Source of the DNA: Phoronis australis
Taxonomy: Eukaryota > Phoronida > Phoronidae
Direction: 5' to 3'
Assembly: GCA_002633005.1 (NCBI GenBank)
Contig: NMRA01000239.1
Coordinates: forward strand, 305,052-369,051
Length of the DNA stretch: 64,000 nt
Below are positions 12,306 to 25,089 of the stretch, one piece after another; position 1 is the first letter of the stretch, and the number at the start of each line of letters is the position of its first letter. The notes below the pieces were generated by a model. That model was not told where the DNA came from, ran no database searches, and worked only from the letters and a program-made list of their open reading frames with translations. Position numbers and translations under genes: made by a program.

Positions 12306-12711
12306 CTTTACAGACCATATAATAATAAAGCACTCCCAACACACATTGAATTCATTTTGTATAATTAATTGCAACTATTTACATGTAAATATACCCATAA
12401 CAATTGCTTGTAAAACTTTCATCATAAAACACAGTTAAAACTCCATAACGTACACTTGAAACTGCATTAAACATGTTTAATAACCTACATTGTAAAGTTT
12501 TACAATATTGAATAATTCATGTAATAATTATCTTAAAATAATTGCGTAGTGTAAAACCAATAAATTAGCACATACACATTAAAACAATCATGGCACATAA
12601 TGGAACAAAGCAACTATTGGAAAAACAATTTTAGCTAAGACTAGTCACAAAATAATGCTTTTTTGTAACTTGACCATTCATTTAATGATTTTGCAGCTGC
12701 CAGTCACACCG

Positions 12712-15700
12712 TTACCTTTTCTTGCTCGTTTTATGACCTGTTTTCTTGTCTCCCTGGAAAAAAATTTTTATCCACCTTAAATCCAGTAACAGTTTATTAC
12801 AAATGTAAGTTTAGCATAAATACTGTACTCATTTGACTTTACGCCCAACATCTCAAAATTTTTGTTTAAATGGCCAAGCTCAGCAAAATGTACACCGTCT
12901 GATTTTCAGCTCATCAATGTAGGTCCCCTGGGCATCGACGCGTAACAGTACAGTAACTACCCCCAAAGCATTTCAGGTGATCGCAAACACTGAACAACCC
13001 AGGGCAAAATCAGTTCAATTATAACACTTGCAATCACTGTGTCTGAAGAAGTATAATATTATTAAAATGGGCAACAGGTTGAGACGTATGAGCATGTTTA
13101 GTGACGTGGTGCTGCAAGGGACTAATGACAAAGGGAGCTTTTTGCTGGGACACGGTTTATAAAATTATATTGAAAACTGGTCTCCTTCTGGTTATTAATT
13201 AGTGAAATTCAAGTGGAAACATGCAAACATGCAAAGCCATAGGAAAGCTTAAATGAGCACAGTTTGATCAGTCCATCAACATTGGGTGGCAATATTAGAT
13301 GATGAGATATAACCATCAAAATGTAGCAATTTTAATGGCTGACTATAAGAAGGTAAATAAACAAGGCAAAAATGTTATTAAAGATTTTGAGCAACTATCA
13401 AACTGTAGTACCTTATTTCGATTTAATGCAACTTCAGGTTTCTGTTTGTTTCTTAGATTAGAAGTTATTTCTGGCTTGTGAAAAACTGACAGTTTGTAGA
13501 CGACCATGCATGACTAACAAAATAACTAGTGAGTGGGGTCTATTCAAGTTATTGATCCTGATCTTGAGCTATAATGAACATTCAGTTCTTTCCAAACCAA
13601 AAAATAATTTCTAAGATGAGTAATACATGTATACCGGTTGAGAACAGTCAACATGGGACATAGCGACACTATATGCTTGCTAAACCATCTTGAGTCAATA
13701 TCCATCCACAACTTATGACAATCACCAATAACACATCAGACAGTTACCTTGGTACTAGTCAGATATCCACACTGGTCCAGTATTGTTCTGGTGCAGTTGT
13801 TAATATGCTTGAATCTGTCCGGTCCTAAGTGGACGCCGCCATACCATCGCGTGACTACCACCATGACGTTGACAACATCCAGTATCTGCAGCAAAAAAGG
13901 TTTACACCTTCATGGTAACCTCTGTATCACAAACTGACTTTTGTATATTAAATATGCAATTATTAAACTGGCATGGAAATGATTATTGAAATTACATTTT
14001 TAAGTCTGGTAAACAAATGACGCCACCTGGGAACAAATCATGTCACCTGATGAATATAAGTCTGAAAATATTCTTGGAACAGAATGTTCAAATTGTTTTT
14101 AGTGCCACGTGAAGCAGAGCAACACCGTTCTGACTGGTCTTTGATTCTAAGTGGAAAAAAACCCACGAGGTTGCACCAAAATACCTTCCGAGCGATACAA
14201 AGGATGAACACTGGAACGTTGCTTTAATACCGAATTTCATCAAAAAGCAGACGAATTATTTATGAAAATGAATGGCATAAAAAAGACCAAAAACAATCAA
14301 ATAACACGTACAGTTAACAAATGCAGCATTCGGGAACCAGCGTGTGTCTCCCCATCGTCATAACAACCAGTGAGTAGAGTGCCCTTGTTACCTTCAGCTA
14401 TCCTGAAATGCAAGATAGAGCAGATCAAAAGCATAGCCTAGCCGTCACAAAAAGAAAATTCTTATCACTGAACTGTGTCCAAGTATTTGACATTGACTTG
14501 ATTTTGTACAAATTAATTACAAACACCATGCATAATCAAAAATAACATAAGGTATATTGCGTAATAAACTGAACACCCAAAGGTCAGTAAACGTACTGTC
14601 ATATTTTTTCGCACCTTGACCTGGCCTTATGTAATAAGATGGTACTAAATGAACCCTTTTAAAAGACAATATCTCTACTTCAATCAGATTCAAAGATCAC
14701 GCCAATTATGCTAAAATTTTGAAGTATTGATTTCCACATGGCTTGGCAGAGATTGCACCATTTGATTGTAGTACAATTCAGAAATATTGCTTATCATAGT
14801 CTAGTTTCACACTGCTCACCTGTATGCATAGATATTATGGGTGGCATTAGCAATTTTCTTGTTCTCGCACAATTTATCTAGCACCTTCTTCACCTGTAAA
14901 ATTCAATAGATTCTTAGCATTATTACAAGTCTAATGCGCACAGAAAGAGCTCGAAACAAAACGTTGTATGCATTTATATTAACCATTGACTAAATTATTG
15001 TTTTCACAATGTACCAAGACAGGTTGAAACATCAATTATGCAAAACATTGTCAGTTTGCAACAGTGTAGTGAAACATGGCTAATCCAACTGATGTACAGA
15101 CATATTTGGTGAGTACATAATTGTGCTGTTATAAATCACTGCATTGATATTGTATAAAGTTGTCTTAAATGCCATATGTTGGCCACATCACGTGACCTAT
15201 ATTTACGAGTGAAAAGATCTCTGTCCCAACTGGGGTTCGAAACCAGGATTTTCTGCTAACCTTGCAGATGCTCTAGTCCGCTGAGCTTTCGACTAGAATT
15301 TGGGACAAGCTCGGACTTTGAGCAAAATACTAAATTGTTTCACTTTCCTAAATTGGAGAATTTTTACTGTAATGCCATTTGCGATACTCCACTTAAATGT
15401 CATCCATACCTGAGTCTTATTGGAGACTGTGGCTGCATGTGGTTGAAACACACTGCGCCTGTCAGCTAAAGTATCGCCATGGTACACCTCGGGACACTCG
15501 ATGTCTAGGATCAACAGAAATGATCACGGTGACAAATTATTGGTGATTCATGATTAAGATGGGGTAATCTTTGAAATTCAAAAATTTTGCAATTGCCTGG
15601 ATGAAATTAATTTTACACGTTATGAATGTGAAGCATGTCTGCTAACAAGTACATTAAAGCTATATTGATAGGTTAGAAATGGCCAACTTCAAACTGCGTT

Positions 15701-18700
15701 AAAATACAGAAGAAGTGGGCAGGTTTATTGAACCAAAACTAACACCCATGAGCTCCATTCTGAGCACAAAATAACCACAGAAAACTGGAAATGAAATAAG
15801 GCAATGATGGCAAAATTAAACCAAAACATTCAACACTTGTCACTGTACAATAAATGACATCCCAAGATAATAGTCATATTACCTACACAAACCAAAAGTG
15901 CTGTTCACATGAGCCGTGCACTTGTTACAAGAATACACTTACCACATTCCATGACGATCCCTTACACACCTTGGTAGAAATGAACGCAGGCGTTTACAAC
16001 TAAAACTGCCACTAGGGGGGCATAGCAGTATTCGAATGCCTCCGAAAATTCATGTCAGCGACACTCTTGGCAATTGAAACATATCTCTCAAATCAAATGA
16101 CAATCATTCAAACTGTTTGGTTCATAGAAAGGTGTACACTACTATTAAGTGGTGCAGTAGTAGTCAGCTCAGTGCAACAAATCTCTGTGATAGGAGCACA
16201 TCTTCCAAATCGCGTAAAGATAGTTAATGCCATGGGAGATATGGAAAGAAAAGCAAAAAAAAAACGAATTGCCACAACTTGGCATGGGAGTAGTCATCTA
16301 CTTCATAGGACTACATCATTCAAATTTGTTATTAAAGATCTTCCAAGGGGTTTAGGAGATACAGCAGCAGATGCTGAACAGAGCAATATGTGCCCACATA
16401 CTACATGTACGTGCATGAAAGACAGAGAAAGTCTGAAGCTGTTAATTCCAATGCATGGGATAATTGTATTACAAGTCTTGACTGCTGATATCGCAGCTTA
16501 ACATATTCAACAGAAGTCCTTAGTTGTACGTCATAGTGCCAAATGTGTTTTGGCAGACTTTGATGGCTATTAGCCGACACATGGCTGGCTTAGTTCAACA
16601 GAACTTTCTCTTACCCTCTTGGCACTCCTCACGCGACAGGCTTAACTCACAACTGGCCAGTAACATGGCTGGATCTATCTCATCACCTAAACTGCAGTCA
16701 TTCTCATTCACTCCACCAGATGGCGTACCTACAGACATGACAGTGATAATGAAGTGTTAATGGTAACAAAATGGATTGATCAAAGCTCCACTCGCGACTT
16801 CAAATTTTGTTTGGCGACCCGGTAAAAATTCCAAGACGCCATGAAGTCGCCACATACATGCATACAAGCACGTGGAATACTTCCAATTTTCTTTCGACTA
16901 AAAAACGTCACACAGGCGGTCTTGGGTGCAGAGTTCTCTGGCTCTGGTATCATGTTTATTTCATTTCTGGCTGTTGTCAACAACGTGCCCTTTTGGTGAC
17001 CTCAGTTGCCATTTGGCGACCTAGGAATTTTGCCAGGTCACATTTGGCTAGTAGACATGCTAAGCGTAGAGCCTTGTTAATGATATTAAATGAAATATTT
17101 AACATGAGCAACGCAAAGTATTGGAACACATCCAAACGGAATGCTGTTAGGGATGCTTATTAGTACCATAAATATGGCCACCAGGTGGTGCAGAATATGT
17201 CAAATCAGTCTGAAAATGGGAAGGCCCCGCTGTCTTCTTAATCGAAACCTATTTGCCAGATTTCATTAAAACTGTTCAGGAACTCCAAAGATACAGATGA
17301 AACTGTAACAAAAATAAAATTGCCATGAGGCACATTGTCCAAAAGAAGTTGACATCTGCTGCCACATTCATAGGAATACACTTGGTGAACTTGAGCGAGA
17401 TCCTGCGCATGGTTCAGGAGATACTGCAGCAGACACCTTACAAAGGTCACAGAGTGCACGACAGAGATGATGGACAAGAATCCACACATGTATATGTATA
17501 TGTGGGTACACAAAAATGAAAACATTTTCTCATGGTATCCTGAAGACTGATTAAATTGAATGTGACAAACCTCACTTGGACAGTCAGGAGTACATTCACA
17601 GTTTGCAACAATAGGAAGGTGGCTAGTAGTCTAAATGTATAGCAGAGTTTGCTCATGAATCTATATTGAGCACATTATAGGCATACACTGTTGAGGGCCG
17701 TTCCAGCACAATCTGTGTGGGAGGGGGGGGGGGAAGGCAACTGAAATAAAAATTTATGGGTGGTTGCGTTTGATTTAAATTCAAAATGGCTGGTGGTCGT
17801 ACTTCAAAAAAATAAAAATTTACAGGTCGTTGTTGTTTCATTGGGCCATAAATGTTTGATGGTGGGTAATTTTAGTAAATTTTATAAACAATCCGCACAG
17901 AATCAAAAACTGAAACAAAAATGCAACTTGCAAAAAGCTCCGACTTTTTCACTCCCTNAAATCGCGTAAAGATCTACCGAATGCCATGGGAGATATGGAG
18001 GCAAAAGCAAAAAAAAAAAACGAATTGCCACAACTTGGCATGGGAGTAGTCATCTGTTAAATAGGACTACATCATTCAAATTTGTTATTAAAGATCCTCC
18101 AAGGGGTTTAGGAGATACAGCAGCAGATGCTGAACAGAGCAATATGTGCCCACATACTACATGTACATGCATGAGAGACAGAGAGGCGTCTGAAGCTGTT
18201 AATTCCAATGCATGGAATAATTGTATTACAAGTCTTGACTGCTGATATCGCAGCTTAACATATTCAACAGAAGTCCTTAGTTGTACGTCATAGTGCCAAA
18301 TGTGTTTTTGGCAAACTTTGATGGCTATTAGCCGACACATGGCTGGCCTAGTTCAACAGAACGTTCTCTTACCCTCTTGGCACTCCTCACGCGACAGGCT
18401 TAACTCACAACTGGCCAGTAACACGGCTGGATCTATCTCATCACCTAAACTGCAGTCATTCTCATTCACTCCACCAGATGGCGTACCTACAGACATGACA
18501 GTGATAATGAAGTGTTAATGGTAACAAAATGGATTAATCAAAGCTCCACTTGCGATTTCAAATTTTTTTGGCGACCCCATAAAAATCCCAAGCCGCCACG
18601 AAGTCGCCACACACATGCACACAAGCACGTGGAATACTTCCAATTTTCTTTCGACTAAAAAACGTCACACAGGCAGCCTTGGTGCCGAGTTCTCTGGCTC

Positions 18701-21700
18701 TGGTATCATGTTTATTTCATTTCTGGCTCTTGTGAACAACGCGCCTTTTTGGTGACCTCAGTTGCCATTTGGCGACCTAGGAATTTTGCCAGGTCCCATT
18801 TGGCAAGTAGACATGCTAAGCGTAGTCTTGTTAATAATATTAAATGAAATATTTAACATGAGCAACGCGAAGTATTGGAACACATCCAAACGGAATGCTG
18901 TTAGGGATGCTTATCAGTACCATAAATATGGCCACCAGGTGGTGCAGAATATGTCAAATCAGTCTGAAAATGGGAAGGCCCCGCAGTCTTCTTAATCGAA
19001 ACCTATTTGCCAGATTTCATTAAAACTGTTCAGGAACTCCAAAGATACAGATGAAACTGTAACAAAAATAAAATTGCCATGAGGCACATTGTCCAAAAGA
19101 AGTTGACATCTGCTGCCACATTCATAGGTATACACTTGGTGAATTTGAGCGAGATCCTGCTCATGGTTCAGGAGATACTGCGGCAGACACCTTACAAAGG
19201 TCACAGAGTGCACGACAGAGATGATGGACAAGAATCCACACATGTATATAATGTATATGTGGGTACACAAAAATGAAAACATTTTCTCATGGTATCCTGA
19301 AGACTGATTAAATTGAATGTGACGAACATCACTTGGACAGTCAGGAGTACATTCACAGGTTGCAACAATAGGAAGAAGGCTAGTAGTTTAAATGTATAGC
19401 AGAGTTTGCTCATGGGTCTATACTGATCACATAAGCCATGCACTGTTGTGTACAACCACTTATAATTCTATAGTTGACAGCTGCAAAGGCTTTCAACAAA
19501 AATGCCTTTCTAAGTTGTGCAATTAAATCAGTTTTTATAACAGTCAAACACTTTAGCACCACTGTGTGACATATCTGCCCATGTGTAAGCCAACCCTAAA
19601 CTTCTTATTTAGTTATAAAATAGGTCAATTTACCTTGCTCTGTAATATTTTGTAAGAAAGATCGAATAGCTTCAACCCACAAGTAGGTAATACTCTCACC
19701 AACATTCTCACTGAAATGGAAGGAAAAATAAATTGAGGCATAACACTAATTAAATGAGAAACAAAATAGACATATTTACAAATCACTCAAGTATAAATAA
19801 AATAAGATATAAAGTCAGATGCTACATCTGCTCTTTGTTGGTGTCATAAACTGTTTAAAAGGAGAATTCGAATATTTTTGTTTTTTGTTTATAGAGAAAA
19901 TACAAACTCCTTGTTACCTTACAGGCATACTTCAGCACTGAACAAAATTACCTAGTTCTTATTGAGTATTCCACAGCTTTTTGAGTTTCAACAAAAATTT
20001 GAAGTACCCATGGATGTCTTTTAGTGTTTAGAGAATCCGACCAGTCATGACTTTGAAGATTAATAATAGTTATTTTGGTATTGAATAATGTTTTGCAAAA
20101 TGACCATGCTTACCTGTATATGTCTTCAAGAGAGTTCTGTATTTCGCGTCTATCATCTCCTCTCAGCCATGGAGCACTACAGAAAAATAATGAATAAGTG
20201 GTCAAGTGGAAGACAAGATTACTGGGGGGATGACTTATTTGTTTTTCCATGTTCCCTTTTAAAGTCTGCAAATAGAAATCATTCAAAACTTGAAAAAAGT
20301 AAAGAAAAATGTTTTGACTCTTTAATTTATAAGTAATGCCTATTTTTCTGTAAAGGAAATGTTTAATTTTTTGGTCAATTCAAAGTAATTTACTTAAAAA
20401 AATCTAATGAATCTTTTCTCTGAAAATGAAATTAATCGAAATAAAACTTCTTCAAACCACAAATGTAATACAGTTATAACACTAACCCCAACTCAATATA
20501 GTCTTCCTATGACATCCTGTCAGGTATTCACATAGTATTCATAATTTTTGCCAGTTGTTTTGCATGTTGTGTGTATTTGCATTCTCTCAGTGGAAGTTGT
20601 GAAACGTCGGGTACTAGTAATAAAGATGGAATTTTATGAAACTTCCATCGTCACTTTTATCCTCACATTATGGCCAAAAATGAACATAATGAAAAGTTTT
20701 GAAAAACTGCGTGAATGTAGATGCTGACCTCTCTTTGTGCACAGCTTTCTGACAATAATACTTTGTACTTACAAGTTTCAAAGTAATGTGGCCCATGAAA
20801 TATTTGTTTCTGTCAATATTTGAAGACGCTCAATAGGCATAACCAAATTAAATTTTGGAAGCACATGCGAAAGGGGCAGGTGTGGTTACATACTCCTTAC
20901 TTGGGCAGAGGTGGGTCAGAGGTCACACACAAAAAATCTACCGGCAATAAAACGTACATCTAGAGTGTGCATTACCCATTGTGGTAGATTCAGCTATGAA
21001 TTATTGTCTAGTATGTTGTGAAAGGAGCACTTACTTGAGCTGATAGAGGGGTGGTGAGTTACTAGGGTAACCAGGAGGGAAAGTCACCTACAAAAGAAGA
21101 AAAAGTTCAAATTGAATTGAACAAATGTTAAGTTAATTTCAAAAAACTTCAGAGCACCTTCAGTAAAAGAAGATGTGCTTCCTCATTTGAAAAAAAAACG
21201 ACATTTCCTTCATTTAAAAGAACAATGTCTTTGGTGCTTCTTTTTCTTAAACTCATCATTGAACAACAATAAATCAACAACTTACATTAAATCAACAAAA
21301 GACTAGCAAATTCTCAGAGTTGCTGTACTGCAGAATTCTATACTTTCACAGCGACACTGAGAAGACTGTTTCAAATCCTTTTAACCTCTGACCTCATCAA
21401 GGACAGAGAGTTGACCTCTGACCTCCATAAAAGCGCTCAGTAAGACCACCTGTAAGTTGATGCCTGTGTCACAATTCTCATCATGTTTGATGTGAATGCA
21501 GTAAGTGCGCTCAGCTTCATCCACTATCCGCCAATCATCTCCATATATGGATGACAAGGCCTCCACCTCGTCCGCCTATAAGTACAGAAGACCATCTAGG
21601 TGCAAGAAAACAAAAGTCATTTTGTGGACGATTCCATGTGGATAAGATGAACGAACAGAATTTCAACTAAAATGTTTCCATAGGATTCATGTCATCAGTA

Positions 21701-22230
21701 ATATGACTTTAAAGATTTCAGTGCAAGGAAGAATTCGCTGCAAAGCTTAATTCTGGCATATGAGTTGGGGGGAGGAGCATATGGGGTGAACATGGCCATA
21801 TTAGACACTGCCACTGTTTCTACAGCTAAGTGATGCTCCCAAAGAGCCTTCAGGCTTCATACGCCAGAAGCTATTCGACGAATGTGCCTGAATAAACCAT
21901 CAGTCATGTTGCTTCTGTATCATGACAATTTTGCGCAAAGAGGTACACCTTAGTAGGTTGCCGATGTTTTTACAAGTGCCAGGGGATGTGACGTCATATG
22001 TCCAGGCGTAAGCAGTGTAAAATGGTCAGTTTGCCAATTTGAGCAACTGAACCAGGGCTGCTCAAAAAAAGTTAGATTACGGCCAATGTTCGAGTTGGAA
22101 GGAATTAGAGACATCGACGGCCTCCGACTCCGAGTCCCAAGGTGACCCTCTATAGCAATAACTTAGCCCATTGAATGGGGGAAATGCAATACATATGTTT
22201 TACCTGTTTAGTAATGTTATCGTCGTCCAT
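12712..22230 (-). CDS. IMPACT: IMPACT homologue, RWD plus UPF0029 domain, GCN2 regulator
   Basis: Ten coding exons on the minus strand: 22230-22204 (ATG), 21575-21450, 21087-21035, 20176-20114, 19710-19634, 15504-15410, 14893-14820, 14402-14312, 13885-13748 and 12753-12712 (TAA). Phases agree and give 261 residues. Residues about 10-110 form an RWD domain (ALSSIYGDDW near the start, then YPSNSPPLYQLNAPWL). Residues about 125-235 form the YigZ/UPF0029-type IMPACT domain, with ADRRSVFQ, THNIYAYR, YDDGET (DDGE 187-190), RWYGG (215-219) and GPDRFKHINN. The C-terminus is Lys-rich. The known vertebrate protein binds GCN1 and blocks GCN2 activation, sustaining translation under amino-acid stress. 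The chain is about 60 residues shorter than the human protein, and the acidic linker between the domains is almost absent. An exon may be missed in the 4.1-kb intron 15505-19633. Confidence 0.95.
14022..14086 (+). repeat. SINE-related fragment in IMPACT intron
   Basis: GCCACCTGGGAACAAATCAT, followed by CACCTGATGAATATAAGTCTG, matches the arms of the hairpin at 55365-55532 and the 5' part of the repeat near 15.18 kb. It is a diverged member of the same dispersed family. Confidence 0.5.
15181..15300 (-). repeat. tRNA-derived SINE
   Basis: On the minus strand there is a tRNA-like body with a B-box GGTTTCGAACC (complement of 15234-15244) and an A-box-like AGCTCAGCGGACTAGAGC (complement of about 15270-15287). 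The A-to-B spacing is about right. It continues into CACATCACGTGACCTA-type sequence shared with the repeats at 14.03 kb and 55.4 kb. A functional tRNA is unlikely because the acceptor stem does not pair cleanly. Confidence 0.6.
15960..17520 (-). mobile_element. Relative of the 1.8-3.3 kb array element, copy A
   Basis: Read on the minus strand, this region repeats the array monomers: TATCTCCTGAACC...GCAGGATCT, GTGCCTCATGGCAATTTTA, CCTGAACAGTTTTAATGAAA and GCACCACCTGGTGGCC, in the same order as at 2.0-2.9 kb. A palindromic CACATGTATATGTATATGTG at about 17486-17505 resembles the hairpin end of that element. Long open frames here come from the repeat and not from a gene. A GGCGACC-word repeat is embedded at about 16.79-17.06 kb. 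Confidence 0.6.
16207..17697. repeat. Direct duplication, left copy
   Basis: Starting at AAATCGCGTAAAGAT, this 1.5-kb segment recurs almost base for base at 17958-19446, including the embedded GGCGACC repeat. Both copies lie inside IMPACT intron 5. Differences are scattered substitutions and small indels. Confidence 0.85.
17698..17957. other. Spacer with poly-G tract and single-N join
   Basis: This is the only sequence between the two direct copies. It contains a long G run near 17.72 kb and ends in a single N at 17957, exactly where the second copy begins. That is typical of an assembly join. Confidence 0.75.
17958..19446. repeat. Direct duplication, right copy
   Basis: Second copy of 16207-17697, beginning immediately after the N at 17957. 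It includes a second copy of the array-element relative, ending near 19.27 kb with the CACATGTATATAATGTATATGTG palindrome variant. Confidence 0.85.
20913..20925 (+). promoter_or_regulatory. DR1 nuclear-receptor motif, IMPACT intron 3
   Basis: GGGTCAGAGGTCA is two AGGTCA-type half-sites spaced by one base, the arrangement bound by HNF4, RXR heterodimers and COUP-TF in known systems. Binding here is inferred from the motif only. Confidence 0.4.
21382..21424 (-). promoter_or_regulatory. Paired DR1 motifs beside IMPACT exon 2
   Basis: On the minus strand, 21424-21412 reads AGGTCAGAGGTCA, a perfect DR1. 21394-21382 reads AGGTCAGAGGTTA, a one-base variant. They start 30 bp apart in intron 2, about 25 bp beyond the exon 2 donor side. 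The pair may come from a short local duplication. Confidence 0.4.
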
Positions 22231-24989
22231 TTAATTACCAACTTTCAAGGAATTACCCAACTGCAAACGCAGTCCCTTTGCGTTTGGTTTTCCATGACTG
22301 TGATTTCCCATACGTGACACCTGGCGTCCAATTGAATAACTAAATTTTACCGATCGCGTTTCGCTGGTACCCGTGACAGAGTTTACCGCGGGTACCAGAG
22401 TACTGATAGCGTCAGTCTCGAGCACAGACTCTCTTTGCGGCCTAAGACTGAAACCTTTAGAAGCCTGGGTTCGTAACTTACGATGAGCGTGAGGGGGTGG
22501 AAAGCTGTAGTATGAGTCAGGAGCGACACGAAGTTCTCAAGCGTCATAATTTGGCCAATTTTATGAAATCCTTTCAAACCTGTGCGCATGTTTTGATTTT
22601 TCGGAATTTTACGTTTCACTGGCTGAAGCCAGTGCGGGCCACGAGTGTTCTTCTGAACGAAATCTGAAATCTAGTGTAAGGACCAAAGATACGTTAGGTT
22701 TCTTAAACTAGACATTTTTTATTTTTCTCCGGTTTGTGTGGTATTATCTTTGATTAAAAGATGGCTAAAAATAAAATTGCCTCTGTATTTTCACAAGGTG
22801 ATGTTATAAAAACTAGCGTTTTCTCGAGGCGCTCCATAATTCTCTTCGTCACCCGACCGTCTACCGTTAGCTGATGATTTAATAGGTATGCCCGTTACAC
22901 CGAACCACGCAGTTCCTTTCAGTGTCGGGGATAGAGAAGTTACATAACCCCTTCCGGCACTGTCTCGCTGTTGTGCGGTCTTCGTTCATGTTTTGTATTG
23001 TTCCATCTACGAAATTACATACTTTTCTGTAACCATTTTAATAGTGTTTTGAAGGACAACCAAAACTTTACAAAATATGAAACATAAAAAACAACTTTGA
23101 ATTTTCTAGAAATACTAATCTAAAATAAATCTTTTTTCATTTTTACGAGTTTAAATTAACCTGATATTCCAGTTGTATTATACATGCTGAATATAGGTAT
23201 AAAATATGTTTGTCTTCATTTTTGTTTTTCATCACATTTATTCCTCGGCATTTAAAAACAGATGTGGCCGCAGTCCTCTAGTTTTAGCGATCAATAAATA
23301 ACTAAAAAACGAAAGGAAAATCCTGTCACGTGATTATTCTCCTACTAGGCTAATGCTGACGGAAATAACACTAACAGTTTGGAGATCAGTGGATCTGTTG
23401 CCAAGAAATAGTGAAAACTCCGGGACACGAGCGCTAGTGAAGTCAAACGATCAGGCGACAGCGGTGTTCTGGAAAAGATTACGCCTTTTTCACTAACCAG
23501 TCTTCTTTCTACAGTAAATCGAAAGACCTGTTACTGAAGAAACCACGTCTTTGAAGTTCACAACCTACCTAGCAATTACCTGTTGACAACAGAATGTTAT
23601 CATTTTCTTGTCAATAATGAAACTGTGCGACTAGTTTGCATAGCCTATTTATTAATTCAGACAGTGCGAATTAATAAAGACTTGCTGAAACCTTCTTGGA
23701 ACGGCTTCTGTATTTATCGTATTGCAGTTCACAGTCGAAAATCCTTAGATCGTATTATATACATCCCGGCTCAGACCAATACTCCGGCCACAAATTTCAA
23801 AATATTCGCAAAAGGATTCAAGAGGGAGAAATGCACGCTCTCTCGTGGCAACGAAGATAGAAACAGGGTCAGGTCTGACGATCAAGAAACCATTTGATTT
23901 CATTTCGTTTTTTAAATGCATGTTCGGATTCTCAATGTCCGACCCGGTTTGAGGTGTGGTCCGTTGCGACAGTAGTCCAGGCACACTCATGCGCACCGAT
24001 CGTGCTGGGCAGCCAGCATCGCGGGCTCTTGATTGAATTTTCAAAGTAGGATTTATTTTTGTTTTAAAAAGGATTGGAATTATTAAATGGCGTTGAATTT
24101 ACAAAATACGCATAGATTTTTTTTTTTGGAATACTTTTGCATTCTGCACTGGCCATACGGATTGTTTTTCAATAATAAAATGACCCGCGGTCGCTTTCTC
24201 GCTGGCCTAAATTCTCTTTCAACCGTCGGCTAGTTCGGAAGTGTCGGGGAATCACACCATGGGCGGAACACCCCCCTCCCCGACGTTGGTGCAACCGCCA
24301 CAAGACCGCGGTCTGTCCCCGCTCGTGGTCAGTCGCTTCTCGGGAGCTCCAGTTTTCTCATGATTTCCTCTTCTTGGAAATCCGAAAGTTAAACGTTACT
24401 GCCACTTATCTCCGAGGCATTTGAAGAACGGGCCTTTTGGCCGATCATCTCCACGGTACTCACATCGGACTTCGTTATCTTGATTACTCGCGGACAAATT
24501 GACCCTTGGGGTCATTTTACTGGGCCAAAACCCCGTGAAAGTTAACCTGATTGCAGTTGGTTAATTTCCTATAACGGCACCCCACAGCCGACCATACCAT
24601 GCGTTCATTTGCCCCCGGCGTTTAGTCAGTGCCGTCTCGGGAGCGTCGGTCACGTAGGTCAAAGCGTGACGTCATGATAAATAAAATATGACGAACCGCT
24701 CACCGTATATAGCCACAACTGTCTAGTGGGTTTGTTTGGTTTCATTATTTGTTCACCTGAAAAGCCTAACTTCCGTCCGGTGAGCTGAATGAGTAACAAC
24801 CACTCCGTTCGCCCACTGTTCAACTAGTCAAACCTTTAGCGTATGTAAACGCACCTGAATAACCTATATGAAAGTATTATCATCGTCTTTCTCATGAAGT
24901 TGCAACACCAAAATAAACAAAATAAAAAAAAATAAACAAAACTTATAAGTTTGGCAACATAATATATCCTTATTACTAGGCGTAATGCT

Positions 24990-25089
24990 TGTTTTGTTTC
25001 CGTTTCAGGACATACAAGTTCGTGATACAGTCGCCAGGCTTGTTTTTTTCCGTTTCAGGACATACAAGTTCTTGATACAGTCGCTATAC
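24990..25089. repeat. 50-bp tandem duplication
   Basis: The block containing CCGTTTCAGGACATACAAGT and TGATACAGTCGC occurs twice, starting at 25000 and 25050, with one mismatch in the core. No function is suggested. Confidence 0.8.

Noticed and set aside
15215-15300. Possible functional tRNA gene (good B box)
   Set aside because: The acceptor stem does not pair and the body continues into a dispersed repeat, so it is treated as a SINE head.
16052-16501. 149-codon open frame on the plus strand
   Set aside because: It overlaps the reverse-oriented array element and its near copy at 18 kb breaks the frame, so it is repeat sequence.
17238-17525. 95-codon minus-strand frame also present at 18992-19282
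   Set aside because: Conserved between the two copies only because they are the same duplicated element. The nucleotide sequence matches the non-coding array monomers.
23900-24700. CpG-island promoter or hidden gene in a GC-richer patch
   Set aside because: No exon, TATA or divergent transcript signal could be supported. It lies too far from the IMPACT start to be assigned to it.
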